DNA of 64,000 bases from Nostoc sp. LEGE 06077 (GCF_015207705.1 NZ_JADEWI010000028.1:17400-81399), one strand, 5' to 3'. Counted from the first letter of the stretch, positions 44,202 through 53,930 are shown. Numbers and translations: made by a program. Notes: generated by a model not told the origin, from the letters alone.

Positions 44202-44723
44202 CTTAGAGGATGTTTGGAAAGTCCAAAATCATAATCAAACCCCTCTCCAAACCTCTCCCCTGCAAGGAGAGAGGCTTCAAAAGGTCAATTTCTCGTCGGT
44301 AATTAAGGATATTTAAGCCCCTCTCCGCGTCGGAGCGAAAAGTTTGCGCGTCCGGGTTTCCCGGCGCAAAACTTTTCAAGGCAGAGGGGTTGGGGTGAGG
44401 TCAAAAAAGACTTGTAGAACTCACGTTTTGAACCTTTGAGGCTGACGATTGAACCTTTGAGGCTGAAACTTGAACCTTTGAGGCTGACAGTTGAGCCTTT
44501 GAGCCTGAAACTTGAGCCTTTGATGCTGAAACTTGAGCCTTTGAGCCTGACAATTGAACCTTTGATGCTGAAAGTTGAACCTCTGAGGCTGACAATTGAG
44601 CCTTTGATGCTGACAGTTGAGCCTTTTACAGACAAATTATTAATTTTTAAACTGGATTTTGGAAATTTTAGGATAAAACACTGCTTAATTAGTTGTTAAA
44701 GCAGTATTTTTTACCTAATTGCC
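44202..44723. other. Repeat-filled intergenic region upstream of the NACHT gene
   Basis: Contains the intact dispersed repeat (44239-44277) that is also found, split, in the STAND gene; a GC-rich inverted repeat (44330-44380: TTTGCGC..CCGG / CCGG..GCGCAAA); and the 21-bp minisatellite (44428-44631). Several long frames over the minisatellite arise from its 3n period and are not credited as genes. Confidence 0.7.
44428..44631. repeat. 21-bp tandem repeat array (nine copies plus a partial one)
   Basis: Units begin TTGAACCTTTGAGGCTGA and vary at a few positions (TTGA(A/G)CCTTTGA(G/T)(G/C)CTGA(A/C)A). Nine full copies run from 44428 to 44616, then a partial copy. It lies 92 bp ahead of the NACHT gene start. 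Confidence 0.92.
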
Positions 44724-47588
44724 ATGAGTATGAGCAGTGAATCTGGAACATCAATCAGTAAGCCTGTTCAATTTTGGAGAAAACCACCAAATTTAGATGT
44801 TAGAGAACTGTTCAAATCTCTCAGCAAAGCCGCTATAGACGGAGTTTTAGGAAATTGGCAAGAGGTAGCCAAAGATGCAGTAGAAGCATCAGCCGCAATT
44901 GGGTGGGCGCAAACACCAGAAGAAATAGGCTGGTTGCTGGTTTACCGTGCTTTGATTCAAGCAATGCTCAGTTTGGTAGAAGAGAACCGAACTTTTCTCT
45001 TTGAAACACCAAATCAAAGTGACCTGGAATTATTGTATGGTCATCTCAACAAATCTTTAGAAAGTCAAGAGTTACGCATTGACCAAGATTTTTTTAACAA
45101 TCCCAAAGATTTGCCAATTCTTGCCACAATTAACAGTGCTTTTGGTAATTGGTTGCAATATTTTAGCCTAACTACAGTTCAAGCTCAAACAATAAGCGAT
45201 CGCCTACCTACTTATTTTATCTTTGCTCTACATCAAGAGTGGGCAGAATATCCAGATAAATATGCTTGTTTAAAGGCAGAGGTAGATACTCCCTTTACGC
45301 AAGCCAATGAACAAGAACGCTCATGGTTACGTTATGCAGCTTGGCTACAAAAACAAGTAGTGGAGCCAATTTTTGATGAAACCTTTGGCTTAGAAAAAGT
45401 CTATATCCCCTTGCGGGCTTATTATAAAGTCCAGATTAAACCTCAAAAAGACAGTTATTCTTATCGTCAAAGTCAAGAATCAGAAAAATTTGAGGAAGTT
45501 GTAGTTAATTTAAAAGAAGAATTAGAAGCTTGGTTAACAAAAGCTGCGTCTCAAGATGCTATCCGGGTAATTAGTGGTGGCCCTGGTAGTGGTAAATCTT
45601 CCTTTGCCAAAATGTTTGCTGCTGAACAAGCTGCAAAGTCAGAAATTCAAGTTTTATTTATTCCCTTACACCGTTTTGAAGTTGAAGATAACTTAGTTAA
45701 TGCTGTGAGTGAGTTTGTGCAAGCCAATGGATTCTTGCAGCATAACCCCCTAGAAGATAATGATAAATCACGTTTACTAATTATCTTTGATGGCTTAGAT
45801 GAACTCGCCATGCAGGGTAAGCTGGGTGCAGAAGTAGCCAAACAATTTATTCAGAAAGTAGAAAGAAAACTAGATAATTCTAATCAGCACGAAACTCGCT
45901 TACAAGTTTTAATTACTGGACGTGAGTTAGTAGTGCAAGCCAACACAAATCATTTTGATAAATCTCCCCAAGAGATATTACATATCCTGCCTTACTTCGT
46001 AACTGAATATGAAAGGTCTAATTACAAAGACGAGAACAAATTGCTTGAAGTAGATCAACGGCAGTTTTGGTGGCAAAAGTATGCCCAGGCTAAAGATAAG
46101 CAATATAATGGTTTACCCGCAGCTTTAGACCAAGGCAAATTAATAGAAATTACTGCTCAACCTTTATTAAATTATTTAGTGGCTTTGAGTTATGACCGTG
46201 GAGAAGTAGAATTTTCTGAAAATAGCAACTTAAATACTATTTATGCAGACTTACTCAAAGCTGTTTATGAACGCCGTTGGGGTGATAAACAAAAACATCC
46301 AATTGCTCAAGAGTTTAGTATCACAGATGATGAAGAATTTGCCCTGATTTTAGAAGAAATCGCGTTAGCTTGCTGGCATGGTGATGGTAGAACCACAACA
46401 GTAAGCAAGATTGAAAAGAAATGCGGCACTAATAGTCATATCAATCAACTATTTAAGGAATATCAGCAAGCAGCAGAAGCGGGTGTCACACGTCTGTTAA
46501 CAGCATTTTATTTCCGTCAGAGTGGAGTTCAAGAACAGGAAAAAACCTTTGAATTCACTCACAAAAGTTTTGGTGAATATCTCACAGCAAGGCGCATAGT
46601 GCGTGAACTGATTTGCATACATGAACAGTTAGAAGAACGTCAAAAAGACAGATATCATCGTAAAGGATGGGATGAAACTGAGGCTTTAAAAAACTGGGCA
46701 ATTCTTTGCGGCACATCCACAATTGATCAGTATTTGTTTGATTTCATTTGCGATGAAATCCGTTTACAAAATCCCGCAGATGTTGAAACCTGGCAACAAA
46801 GCTTATGTCATTTAGTTGGTTTTATGCTGCGTCACGGAATGCCAATGGAACTTTTGCCGGAAATCAAAAGTTTTCATCAAGCTAATCAACAAGCGCGTAA
46901 CGCCGAAGAAGCTTTGTTAGTTGTCTTAAATGCTTGCGCCAGAGTTACGCAAAAGATTTCTCAGATTGAATGGCCTGATCTGGAAACTTCTGAAACATCT
47001 GAAGAATCAAAAGCCTCTAATGTTTTTGGGGCTTGGATTTCTCGTTTACATGGGCAAAGAGTTAGTTGGAGTGCTGATGTATTGTGCTTAGATTGTCTAA
47101 GTTTTTTAGATTTACAAAACTGTATTTTAACTACTAAAGACTTTTTTACAGCGAATCTTCAACGGGCGAATCTTGAAGCTGCGAGGCTTGGATGGGCGGA
47201 TCTTCAAGCTGCGAATCTTGAACGGGCGAATCTTGAACGGGCGAATCTTGAACGGGCGAATCTTCAAGGGGCGAATCTTCAACGGGCGAATCTTCAAGGG
47301 GCGAATCTTGAACGGGCGAATCTTGAACGGGCAATTCTTGAAGGGGCGAATCTTGAACGGGCAATTCTTGAAGGGGCGAATCTTCGAGGGGCGAATCTTC
47401 GAGGGGCAATTCTTGAAGGGGCAATTCTTGAAAGGGCGAATCTTCAAGGGGCAATTCTTGAAGGGGCAATTCTTGAATGGCCGAAACTTTTACCAGCAAA
47501 TTTTGAGGATGAAAAGATCATTGACTTTGATGATGAAGACGTAGAAGACATCACAGACTTTGATGATGATTCAAACTCTAATGAATAA
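44724..47588 (+). CDS. NACHT ATPase with C-terminal pentapeptide repeats (954 aa)
   Basis: STAND-type ATPase. A helical N-terminal domain of about 240 residues (no clear catalytic motif; probably one of the NACHT N-terminal helical families) precedes the NACHT NTPase with Walker [18 protein letters not shown] near 281-297 and Walker [14 protein letters not shown] near 350. A helical region with [17 protein letters not shown] (about 612-628), typical of NACHT proteins, follows. The last part (about 810-925) is pentapeptide repeats (A-N-L-x-x) and an acidic tail. NACHT proteins in bacteria include antiphage NLR-like proteins. Toxin-antitoxin genes adjoin. The sensor/effector roles are inferred. 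Confidence 0.87.
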   Translation: MSMSSESGTSISKPVQFWRKPPNLDVRELFKSLSKAAIDGVLGNWQEVAKDAVEASAAIGWAQTPEEIGWLLVYRALIQAMLSLVEENRTFLFETPNQSDLELLYGHLNKSLESQELRIDQDFFNNPKDLPILATINSAFGNWLQYFSLTTVQAQTISDRLPTYFIFALHQEWAEYPDKYACLKAEVDTPFTQANEQERSWLRYAAWLQKQVVEPIFDETFGLEKVYIPLRAYYKVQIKPQKDSYSYRQSQESEKFEEVVVNLKEELEAWLTKAASQDAIRVISGGPGSGKSSFAKMFAAEQAAKSEIQVLFIPLHRFEVEDNLVNAVSEFVQANGFLQHNPLEDNDKSRLLIIFDGLDELAMQGKLGAEVAKQFIQKVERKLDNSNQHETRLQVLITGRELVVQANTNHFDKSPQEILHILPYFVTEYERSNYKDENKLLEVDQRQFWWQKYAQAKDKQYNGLPAALDQGKLIEITAQPLLNYLVALSYDRGEVEFSENSNLNTIYADLLKAVYERRWGDKQKHPIAQEFSITDDEEFALILEEIALACWHGDGRTTTVSKIEKKCGTNSHINQLFKEYQQAAEAGVTRLLTAFYFRQSGVQEQEKTFEFTHKSFGEYLTARRIVRELICIHEQLEERQKDRYHRKGWDETEALKNWAILCGTSTIDQYLFDFICDEIRLQNPADVETWQQSLCHLVGFMLRHGMPMELLPEIKSFHQANQQARNAEEALLVVLNACARVTQKISQIEWPDLETSETSEESKASNVFGAWISRLHGQRVSWSADVLCLDCLSFLDLQNCILTTKDFFTANLQRANLEAARLGWADLQAANLERANLERANLERANLQGANLQRANLQGANLERANLERAILEGANLERAILEGANLRGANLRGAILEGAILERANLQGAILEGAILEWPKLLPANFEDEKIIDFDDEDVEDITDFDDDSNSNE
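47155..47485 (+). repeat. 15-bp tandem repeats encoding pentapeptide repeats
   Basis: About 22 units of 15 bp, mostly variants of GGGCGAATCTTGAAC or GGGCAATTCTTGAAG, code for [15 protein letters not shown]. The similarity at DNA level, beyond what the protein needs, indicates recent slippage or conversion. Confidence 0.9.
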
Positions 47589-47734
47589 TTTGCGTCAGTC
47601 TATCTCACACCATAAGAAACGGCTGAACTAAAAGCAATGGCAGAATTAGACGTAATTTTTAGCTACCTTAATGCAGCGTAGCGCAGCGATCGCATCATCA
47701 GATAGGGCAATTTCTCATTATTCCTCTTCTCTTC

Positions 47735-48064
47735 TTAAATAGAAGACCATATTTGCTGAATGCGTTGACGTACTGTTTCCCAATCCTGGGGTTGGAAAAT
47801 TCCTAATTGACGTTCTAATAAACGTTTTTCTACAGTGTTTATCTTATGCAGCCTCACTACCGAAGGACGCATTAAACCTGCTAACTGCCATTCTATAATT
47901 TCAATATCAAAAATCGTTTGACTAATTTGACTTGTAATCCGCGCGACAATAACATCATCATCTCCTGTATCTAAAATTACTAATACCGGACGAAGTTTGA
48001 ATGTTACTGCATCAGAAAAAGGCAATTTGAGCAAAATAACTGAGCCAGATTGATAATTTTGCAT
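47735..48064 (-). CDS. PemK/MazF-family mRNA interferase toxin
   Basis: Endoribonuclease toxin (109 residues) with the MazF-type beta-barrel start (GSVILLKLPFSDAVTFKLRP, then VLVILDTGDDDVIVARIT). It cuts mRNA when its antitoxin is lost. It starts 3 bases after the stop of the chimeric antitoxin gene (TAAGCAATG), a normal type II arrangement. Lengths and order fit a complete MazEF-like pair. Confidence 0.88.
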   Translation of the reverse strand: MQNYQSGSVILLKLPFSDAVTFKLRPVLVILDTGDDDVIVARITSQISQTIFDIEIIEWQLAGLMRPSVVRLHKINTVEKRLLERQLGIFQPQDWETVRQRIQQIWSSI

Positions 48065-48067
48065 TGC

Positions 48068-48337
48068 TTAAATCGTGTCGTAGATAGCATCATCGTCGCT
48101 GTAGCCTTTTAATAATTGCTCGGCTGCAAGACGATGCCAAGCTGCTTCCTCTTGTTCTTCTTCTGTAGGTTCATTAACAAGGATAATTACTTTTACCTGT
48201 TGCTGATTTGCTAACTGTTGCAAAATCAAATCTGGTAATTCTATTTTTCCTTCCACAGTAATATTAGCTGGAAATTCGTATGCTTTCATATTTGCCAATT
48301 CCTTTAAAAAGCTTTTAGTATATTCAATTTGCCACAT
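48068..48337 (-). CDS. Chimeric reading frame: RelE start fused to MazF-pair antitoxin
   Basis: The first 15 codons (MWQIEYTKSFLKELA, 48293-48337) match the N-terminus of a RelE/ParE-type toxin; the rest (from ATG at 48289, MKAYEFPANITVEGKIELPD) is a cyanobacterial antitoxin commonly paired with PemK/MazF toxins. The frame is open across the joint, so either the 89-residue fusion is made or only the 73-residue antitoxin from 48289. The RelE catalytic part is gone. The antitoxin is helix-and-strand rich with an acidic C-terminus (SDDDAIYDTI), as usual for toxin binding. Confidence 0.8.
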   Translation of the reverse strand: MWQIEYTKSFLKELANMKAYEFPANITVEGKIELPDLILQQLANQQQVKVIILVNEPTEEEQEEAAWHRLAAEQLLKGYSDDDAIYDTI

Positions 48338-48536
48338 TCTTTTTCTTCAAGCACTGGTAATATTTCAATGCTTCTTCTTTAGTCAGATGTTCATCGCTTT
48401 CTGATTCTGCCATCAACTTTACCAAGCCGCAGTTTTCTAATATTTCTTCGATTTTTTCAAAGTCAGCAATAGAAATTTGTACAGCAATAGGTTGCTGATT
48501 TTCATCCATCACGTAATTTTTGCTTATTTCTAGCAT
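48324..48536 (-). CDS. RelB/Phd-like antitoxin (70 aa), orphaned
   Basis: Short antitoxin-like protein (MLEISKNYVMDENQQPIAVQ start; acidic middle; basic tail). Its last 14 bases overlap the start of the RelE-type frame, the normal coupled arrangement of a relBE operon. Because that toxin is cut after about 15 residues, this antitoxin has lost its partner here, unless it acts on a homologous toxin elsewhere. It is first in a three-gene minus-strand row. Confidence 0.75.
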   Translation of the reverse strand: MLEISKNYVMDENQQPIAVQISIADFEKIEEILENCGLVKLMAESESDEHLTKEEALKYYQCLKKKNVAN

Positions 48537-48614
48537 TGTTCTGACATTTGAATTAAGTGATTGGCCTGCTTTACTTCAGCTTTCAGCCATATACGATGAT
48601 TTTATCTTGGACTA

Positions 48615-48652
48615 GGAGGGTGCGTTAGAACTAACGTTCATAACGCACCGCA
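48615..48652. repeat. Hairpin GGTGCGTTA / TAACGCACC
   Basis: A 9-bp perfect stem lies in the gap between acs and the antitoxin genes, one of the dispersed cyanobacterial palindromes. A second GGTGCGTTGCGCTACGCGAC unit follows near 48661. Confidence 0.7.
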
Positions 48653-48690
48653 ATCTCAGATGGTGCGTTGCGCTACGCGACAACACAACG

Positions 48691-48736
48691 CCAGTTGCTA
48701 TAACGGAGGGAACCTCCGCAAAGCACTGGCTCCCCT
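48691..48736. repeat. 46-bp dispersed palindromic repeat
   Basis: This copy, just after the acs gene's end (minus strand), agrees at 41 of 46 positions with 9398-9443 inside the STAND gene. It contains CCAGTTGCTA, GGAGGGAACCTCC and CACTGG, which can fold into a hairpin. Confidence 0.85.
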
Positions 48737-48742
48737 ACTGAT

Positions 48743-50716
48743 TTACGCACCTTCGCGCAATTTATCTAATACGCCACGGTCTTCTAATGTTGAAGTATCA
48801 CCAGAAACTTCTTGTCCGGCTGCTAGGTTACGCAACAATCGCCGCATAATTTTACCTGATCGCGTTTTGGGTAAAGCATCGGTAAAGCGGATTTCTCCGG
48901 GACGGGCGATCGCACCAATCTCTTGGACAACGTGTTTTTTCAGTTCTTTACTCAACTCCTCGCTGGCTTGATGACTACCTTCTAAGGTGACAAACGCCAC
49001 AACATCCTCGCCTTTGAGTTCATCTGGCTTACCCACTACCGCCGCTTCTGCAACCGCTGGGTGAGAAACCAAAGCTGACTCAATTTCCATTGTCCCTAAA
49101 CGATGTCCCGAAACATTCAACACATCATCTACCCGTCCCATCACCCAGAAATAACCGTCTTCATCCCGTCGCGCACCATCGCCTGCAAAGTAAGTATACT
49201 TGCCATCTTGCGGCGGAATATGTTCCCAATAGGTGCGGCGGAAGCGGTCAGGATCACCGTAAACAGTCCGCATCATTCCCGGCCAAGGATGGCGTATTGC
49301 TAAATAACCGCCTTCGTTATCAGGTAAAGAGTTACCCTCTAAATCGACAATATCTGCCAAAATTCCAGGGAAGGGACGCGTCGCCGAACCCGGTTTAGTC
49401 GCAATCGCCCCCGGTAGGGGTGTAATCATAATTCCGCCAGTTTCAGTTTGCCACCAAGTATCCACAATCGGGCAACGTTCGCCACCAATTACACGGTGAT
49501 ACCACATCCAAGCTTCGGGGTTAATTGGTTCGCCGACGGTTCCCAACAACCGTAATGAAGACAAGTTGCGCTTGTTGGGATGGTGTTCACCCATTTTAAT
49601 AAACGCCCGAATTGCCGTTGGTGCAGTGTAGAAAATATTCACGCCATATTTTTCAATTACATCCCAAAAACAGCCGGGATTAGAAGCACGGGGCGCACCT
49701 TCATACATCAGCGTGGTTGCACCGTTGGATAAAGGGCCATAAACAATATAACTATGTCCCGTAATCCAACCCACATCCGCAGTACACCAATAAACATCGG
49801 TGTCTTGCAAGTCAAAAATCCATTTCGTGGTGATATGGGTGTACAAGTTATAACCGCCAGTGGTATGCACAACACCCTTGGGTTTCCCTGTACTCCCCGA
49901 AGTGTAAAGTACAAACAGCATATCTTCGCTGTCCATTGGTTCCGCCGGACAATCAGCCGAGACACCTTTTTGTAAATCGTGCCACCAATGGTCACGTCCG
50001 CCCAACTGCATATAAACATCTTGTCCGGTGCGTTTGACTACCAAGACGTTTTCTACAGAAGGGACAGCGCCATCAGCCAAGGCTTTATCAACTTGTTCTT
50101 TCAAAGGTACGATCGCATCTTTACGCCAACCACCATCAGCCGTAACAACTAATTTAGCTTGGGCATCAATTAAGCGATCGCGCAATGCTTCGGCACTAAA
50201 GCCACCAAACACTACACTATGGGGTGCGCCAATTCTTGCACAAGCTAACATCGCGATCGCCGCTTCCGGGATCATTGGCATATAAATACCCACGCGATCG
50301 CCTTTCTGCACTCCCAGTTGCTTCAGCACATTGGCAAACTGGCAAACTTCCCGATGCAATTGGGCGTATGTTAAAGTCCGGGAATCCCCTGGTTCACCTT
50401 CCCAAATCAACGCCGCTTTATTTTTGCGCCACGTCGTCAGATGTCTATCTAAACAGTTGTAAGAAATGTTAATCTTACCGCCGACAAACCACTTAGCAAA
50501 CGGTGGTTGCCAATCTAAAACAGTGTGCCATTTTTCAAACCAATGCAACTCAGTTGCGGCTAAGTCTGCCCAAAATTTTTCCGGGTCAGCCTTGGCTTTG
50601 TCGTAAAGTTGTTGGTAATCTTCTAAACTTTTAATCTGGGCGTTCTGCGAAAATCCCGCAGCCGGATGGAATAAACGCTTCTCTTGTAGGATTGATTCTA
50701 TAGTTGGCTGTGACAT
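48743..50716 (-). CDS. acs: Acetyl-CoA synthetase
   Basis: AMP-forming acetate-CoA ligase (657 residues, normal length). The adenylation motif [36 protein letters not shown], and the C-terminal [14 protein letters not shown], whose Lys is the usual acetylation switch, are all visible. It makes acetyl-CoA from acetate in the cytoplasm. It stands alone with long flanking gaps. Confidence 0.97.
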   Translation of the reverse strand: MSQPTIESILQEKRLFHPAAGFSQNAQIKSLEDYQQLYDKAKADPEKFWADLAATELHWFEKWHTVLDWQPPFAKWFVGGKINISYNCLDRHLTTWRKNKAALIWEGEPGDSRTLTYAQLHREVCQFANVLKQLGVQKGDRVGIYMPMIPEAAIAMLACARIGAPHSVVFGGFSAEALRDRLIDAQAKLVVTADGGWRKDAIVPLKEQVDKALADGAVPSVENVLVVKRTGQDVYMQLGGRDHWWHDLQKGVSADCPAEPMDSEDMLFVLYTSGSTGKPKGVVHTTGGYNLYTHITTKWIFDLQDTDVYWCTADVGWITGHSYIVYGPLSNGATTLMYEGAPRASNPGCFWDVIEKYGVNIFYTAPTAIRAFIKMGEHHPNKRNLSSLRLLGTVGEPINPEAWMWYHRVIGGERCPIVDTWWQTETGGIMITPLPGAIATKPGSATRPFPGILADIVDLEGNSLPDNEGGYLAIRHPWPGMMRTVYGDPDRFRRTYWEHIPPQDGKYTYFAGDGARRDEDGYFWVMGRVDDVLNVSGHRLGTMEIESALVSHPAVAEAAVVGKPDELKGEDVVAFVTLEGSHQASEELSKELKKHVVQEIGAIARPGEIRFTDALPKTRSGKIMRRLLRNLAAGQEVSGDTSTLEDRGVLDKLREGA

Positions 50717-50973
50717 AAAACTATGAATGCACTTCTAACACTGAACTATATTGTTAACGGAGATTTGCCAGAAAGTGTTTAGATTTTCATTAAGTTCGTC
50801 AGCTAGGGTGGCATTAGCACCAGAGGATTTTGCTAAAGTGAACCTAGTTCTGGGAGCGATCGCTGATATGTCAGCCTACTATTGTGGACTTTGACCCATT
50901 CAGGGTATTGACCCGGAGAATATTTAATAGCATGATGAAGTTAAGGGCATTTTTTTAAATAAACTCAGTATTT
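50717..50973. other. Divergent intergenic region, acs and the unknown gene pair
   Basis: 257 bp; nothing distinctive other than a HIP1-like site near 50857. It must contain the acs promoter. A T-run (TTTTTTTAAATAAAC) precedes the TTG start of the next gene. Confidence 0.35.
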
Positions 50974-51687
50974 TTGACCAAAGTAGGGCATCATTTGCAA
51001 GCTAAAGAGATTAAGGAGCAGTTACAATCACTGATTGAGCAGTCATCATCGATAGATCCAAATCTAGCGAAAAAATTAGATGAAATTAATCGTTGGGTCA
51101 AAGATATTAAATTAGGTTCCCTGACGGCTAAACCATTCGTGCTGGCGTTTCTTTTAGAAGTAATTACAGATTCTACTATTTGGCTATTAATTAAATCCTT
51201 ACCTTCAGCCGCCGAACAACAAGCCAAATTAGCCGAAATGACACCGAATGAACGGTATTGGTATGGTTATCTTTTCCCGAAGTGGATTAATGCAACTGAC
51301 TCTAAATTTTATATTTGGAAGCAAAAATTGATGTCCGGTGAATTTAATCAAGTTGATGATGATATTATTAAATCAATAGCTCAAGATATTGTCAGTCGAG
51401 AAGGTAGTTTTTGGCAGCGATATATTGCCGACCTCTCTATGGCAACAGACTTAATTGTTAGCAGTCGGAACAATCAACCGCTATGTATTCAAATTACCAG
51501 TGTTTCGCAAGAACTAAGTAATCAAAAGTATCATGACTGGAAAAACACACTTAACTTGTGGGAGATAGAAAGAGGCTTGTTTGTTAGTTATAATCCCAAA
51601 GATGCTAATTTCATTAATCAGTTAGTCAACGTTGCTTTGTATAACAGTGATTATCTTGCTGACGGCAAATATCTAAAATTTGCTTAA
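50974..51687 (+). CDS. Hypothetical protein (237 aa), TTG start
   Basis: Soluble protein that I do not recognise. It starts with TTG; an in-frame stop lies six codons upstream with no ATG or GTG between. The C-terminal half has ATDLIVSSRNNQPLCIQITS, where an Asp, then a Gln-x-Thr strand, loosely resembles the core of PD-(D/E)XK nuclease-type folds, but the catalytic Lys is not seen. A second small gene starts 44 bp downstream on the same strand, so they may work together. Alternative: start at a TTG seven codons further in. Confidence 0.6.
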   Translation: MTKVGHHLQAKEIKEQLQSLIEQSSSIDPNLAKKLDEINRWVKDIKLGSLTAKPFVLAFLLEVITDSTIWLLIKSLPSAAEQQAKLAEMTPNERYWYGYLFPKWINATDSKFYIWKQKLMSGEFNQVDDDIIKSIAQDIVSREGSFWQRYIADLSMATDLIVSSRNNQPLCIQITSVSQELSNQKYHDWKNTLNLWEIERGLFVSYNPKDANFINQLVNVALYNSDYLADGKYLKFA

Positions 51688-51731
51688 TTTTTTGATGTAT
51701 TTCATCCAATTAACTGCTTATCACAGCTTTT

Positions 51732-52163
51732 ATGCCTAACCAACGTGAAACTGCAAGCTACGAAGGACAATTAGACAAATTTGCCCAAGCATTAGCAACA
51801 GCACGGAAAATGCAACAAGATTGGCTAACTTATGGTTTAGATTTTGTGCATATATATGTTGAAGATGTTGATGGAGATTGGCTAGAAACTTGGGGAAATG
51901 ATGAGATTTTAGGTAATCATTTATTAGATGCAATTAAAGAATTTTTAGTTAGTAATGATATATTAGCTGTCCAGGTAAGACAGCAATTAAAGCAAAAATC
52001 ACTGTTTGATTTTGCAGTTAACTTAGCAGAATGTGAAAGAATTATTGCAGCGAGTGACAGATTATCTGCGGTCAAAAACTTGTTAGCTGACGATGATGCA
52101 GATCATGTAAAAGTTGAGAATTTAGCCAATCAGCTTTTAGACAAATTCTTTCAGTGGCTGTAG
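51732..52163 (+). CDS. Hypothetical protein (143 aa)
   Basis: Acidic, soluble, mostly helical protein with no membrane segment, starting MPNQRETASYEGQLDKFAQA. The middle has a short strand-like YVEDVDGDWLETW. It follows the 237-residue unknown by 44 bp. I can assign no function; the shared strand and short spacing suggest a two-gene unit. Confidence 0.6.
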   Translation: MPNQRETASYEGQLDKFAQALATARKMQQDWLTYGLDFVHIYVEDVDGDWLETWGNDEILGNHLLDAIKEFLVSNDILAVQVRQQLKQKSLFDFAVNLAECERIIAASDRLSAVKNLLADDDADHVKVENLANQLLDKFFQWL

Positions 52164-52169
52164 TGAAAT

Positions 52170-52287
52170 AGGACTTACGTAAAAAACGGAAAATTAAGGT
52201 TTTAGAGCAGGGTGTAGGGGTATAGGTATTCACAAACCTTACACTCCTACACCCAATCCTCACAGACAATTTCGGTGCTTAAGTCCT
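52170..52287. mobile_element. AGGACTTACG-ended inverted-repeat element (118 bp, degenerate)
   Basis: The left end AGGACTTACGT and right end TGCTTAAGTCCT are imperfect inverted repeats, with an inner stem GGGTGTAGG / CCTACACCC. The ends match those of an element at 58436-58552 (117 bp), but the interior is different. It lies between the unknown gene pair and terC. Confidence 0.6.
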
Positions 52288-52490
52288 GTGAAAGTCTAAA
52301 AAAGCCAGAAAATTGCCGAAATTTGTGTATAATGAAATACATTTACCCAGAATCGTCCCAAGATTCAGTGGCGATCGCTAACATTATGCAGCCTCTACAA
52401 GTTAAGCTGGATAAGAGTAGCGATTAATTGCGCTTTTTTATAGAAGAAACATTCTATATAGTTTTTATTTTTCTGCTTGAGAAACCCGGA
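52288..52490. other. terC upstream region
   Basis: Contains a TATAAT-like hexamer (GTGTATAATG near 52326) and a HIP1-like site. I looked for a Mn-type yybP-ykoY riboswitch, common upstream of terC-like genes, and did not see its motifs. Confidence 0.35.
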
Positions 52491-53210
52491 ATGCTAGACA
52501 GCATATTTGATTATCTCCATTTTCATGTCAGCGTAGAAGCCCCGATAGTTCTGCTAATTCTGGTGTTTTTAGAAGCAGTTCTATCCGCTGATAATGCGAT
52601 CGCCCTCGCCGCGATCGCCCAAGGATTAGAAGACAAAGAACTCGAAGGTAAAGCCCTAAACTTTGGTTTAGTTATTGCCTATGTGTTGCGAATTTCCTTA
52701 ATTTTGACCGCCACCTGGGTACAAAATTTTTGGCAATTTGAACTTTTAGGTGCTGCTTACTTGTTATGGCTGGTGTTCCAACACTTTACCTCAGAAGAAA
52801 CATCAGACTCTCACCATCACGGGCCGAGGTTTAAAACTGTTTTACAAGCCATACCCGTAATTGCCTTTACAGACTTGGCATTTTCTTTAGATAGCGTCAC
52901 AACAGCGATCGCCGTTTCCCAAGAAAGATGGTTAGTACTAACTGGTGCAACTATCGGGATTATCACACTGCGATTCATGGCTGGCTTGTTTATTCGCTGG
53001 TTAGATGAATATGCCAATCTAGAAGACGCAGGTTATGTGACTGTAGCCTTTGTGGGTTTGCGTTTGCTCTTAAAAGTCATCAACGATGATTTAGTCCCAC
53101 CAGAATGGTTAATGATTAGTGCGATCGCCATAATTTTAGCTTGGGGCTTTTCTAAGAAAACTGTTCCTTCATTACCCCAAGCAGAACCAGAAAAAACAGA
53201 AGTAAAGTAA
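52491..53210 (+). CDS. TerC family membrane protein
   Basis: Integral membrane protein (239 residues from ATG 52491, chosen over a TTG at 52428) with about seven helices. Two conserved acidic motifs, VLSADNAIALAAIAQGL and AFSLDSVTTAIAVS, mark the TerC/YjbE/YkoY family, in which several members export Mn(II). A His-rich loop (SDSHHHGPR) follows helix 3 and could bind metal. It converges with ndk; a long inverted repeat lies between them. Confidence 0.9.
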   Translation: MLDSIFDYLHFHVSVEAPIVLLILVFLEAVLSADNAIALAAIAQGLEDKELEGKALNFGLVIAYVLRISLILTATWVQNFWQFELLGAAYLLWLVFQHFTSEETSDSHHHGPRFKTVLQAIPVIAFTDLAFSLDSVTTAIAVSQERWLVLTGATIGIITLRFMAGLFIRWLDEYANLEDAGYVTVAFVGLRLLLKVINDDLVPPEWLMISAIAIILAWGFSKKTVPSLPQAEPEKTEVK

Positions 53211-53224
53211 AAAGTTAAAAGTAA

Positions 53225-53271
53225 AAGGCAAAAGTAAAAACTTTTACCTTTTACTTTTTTACTTTTGCCTT
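53225..53271. terminator. Bidirectional terminator-like inverted repeat
   Basis: AAGGCAAAAGTAAAAA and its exact reverse complement form a 16-bp stem with a 15-base loop, 14 bp after the terC stop and 3 bp before the ndk stop. A partly overlapping alternative stem with flanking AAAAGTAAAAG is also possible. It probably ends both convergent transcripts. Confidence 0.75.
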
Positions 53272-53274
53272 CTT

Positions 53275-53724
53275 CTATTCGTGCAACCAAGGGAATATAT
53301 GTGGTTGCCAATTAACTAGTTCTTCATCTTTAAACCACAGAGCAACTTCTCGTTGAGCAGTTTCGGGAGCATCAGAACCATGAATTAAATTGCGTCCGAT
53401 ATTGATCCCAAAATCGCCGCGAATTGTACCTGGCTCTGATGTTAATGGATTAGTTGCCCCAATAATTTTTCTTGCAGAAGCAATTACACCATCACCTTCC
53501 CAAACCATCGCTACAACCGGGCCGGAAGTGATAAATTCAACTAGGCTACCAAAAAAGGGTCTTTCCCGGTGAACATCATAATGTTGTTCAGCCAATTCTC
53601 GACTCACTTGGAGAAACTTCAATCCCACCAGGGTAAAACCCTTAGTTTCAAACCGACGGATAATTTCGCCAACTAGTTTACGTTGTACGCCATCAGGCTT
53701 AATAGCTAAAAATGTGCGTTCCAA
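53275..53724 (-). CDS. ndk: Nucleoside diphosphate kinase
   Basis: Enzyme that transfers phosphate between NTPs and NDPs through a phospho-histidine, here His115 in [10 protein letters not shown]. Its 149 residues match the family, and [15 protein letters not shown] is the expected start. The start codon is TTG; a GGGAGA ribosome-binding site 6 bases upstream supports it. It is convergent with terC and divergent from speA. Confidence 0.97.
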   Translation of the reverse strand: MERTFLAIKPDGVQRKLVGEIIRRFETKGFTLVGLKFLQVSRELAEQHYDVHRERPFFGSLVEFITSGPVVAMVWEGDGVIASARKIIGATNPLTSEPGTIRGDFGINIGRNLIHGSDAPETAQREVALWFKDEELVNWQPHIFPWLHE

Positions 53725-53761
53725 AGCTGTCTCCCAAAACTTAATAAAATTTTTATTTAGT

Positions 53762-53835
53762 CAAGAGGCAATATTCCAAAGTCAATAAGTTTTTGACCAT
53801 TGACTCTTAACGCTTGACTCTTGACTAACGACCAA
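53762..53835. repeat. Short tandem repeats between ndk and speA
   Basis: TTGACCATTGACTCTTAACG and CTTGACTCTTGACT-type units fill the divergent intergenic space, again of the short-tandem-repeat type seen at 23.0 and 25.2 kb. Confidence 0.7.
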
Positions 53836-53930
53836 TCAGAGTTTATCTCAGAAATCATCATTGGGTGCATATCCATTAGCAGGTGAATGAGTTAAATTGT
53901 TTATTCGTGGGTGAAACACAGAGGTCAGAA

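Noticed and set aside
44428..44631. Possible CRISPR array
   Set aside because: Units are contiguous 21-mers with no unique spacers and no cas genes nearby.
44303..44699. Frames on both strands encoding seven-residue repeats over the minisatellite
   Set aside because: The 21-bp repeat makes every frame open; no ribosome-binding site or non-repetitive domain supports a gene.
47127..47544. Long frames on both strands over the pentapeptide-repeat tract
   Set aside because: The 15-bp period keeps all frames open; the plus-strand NACHT frame explains the DNA.
52288..52490. Mn-sensing yybP-ykoY riboswitch upstream of terC
   Set aside because: The conserved loop motifs of that riboswitch could not be found by eye.
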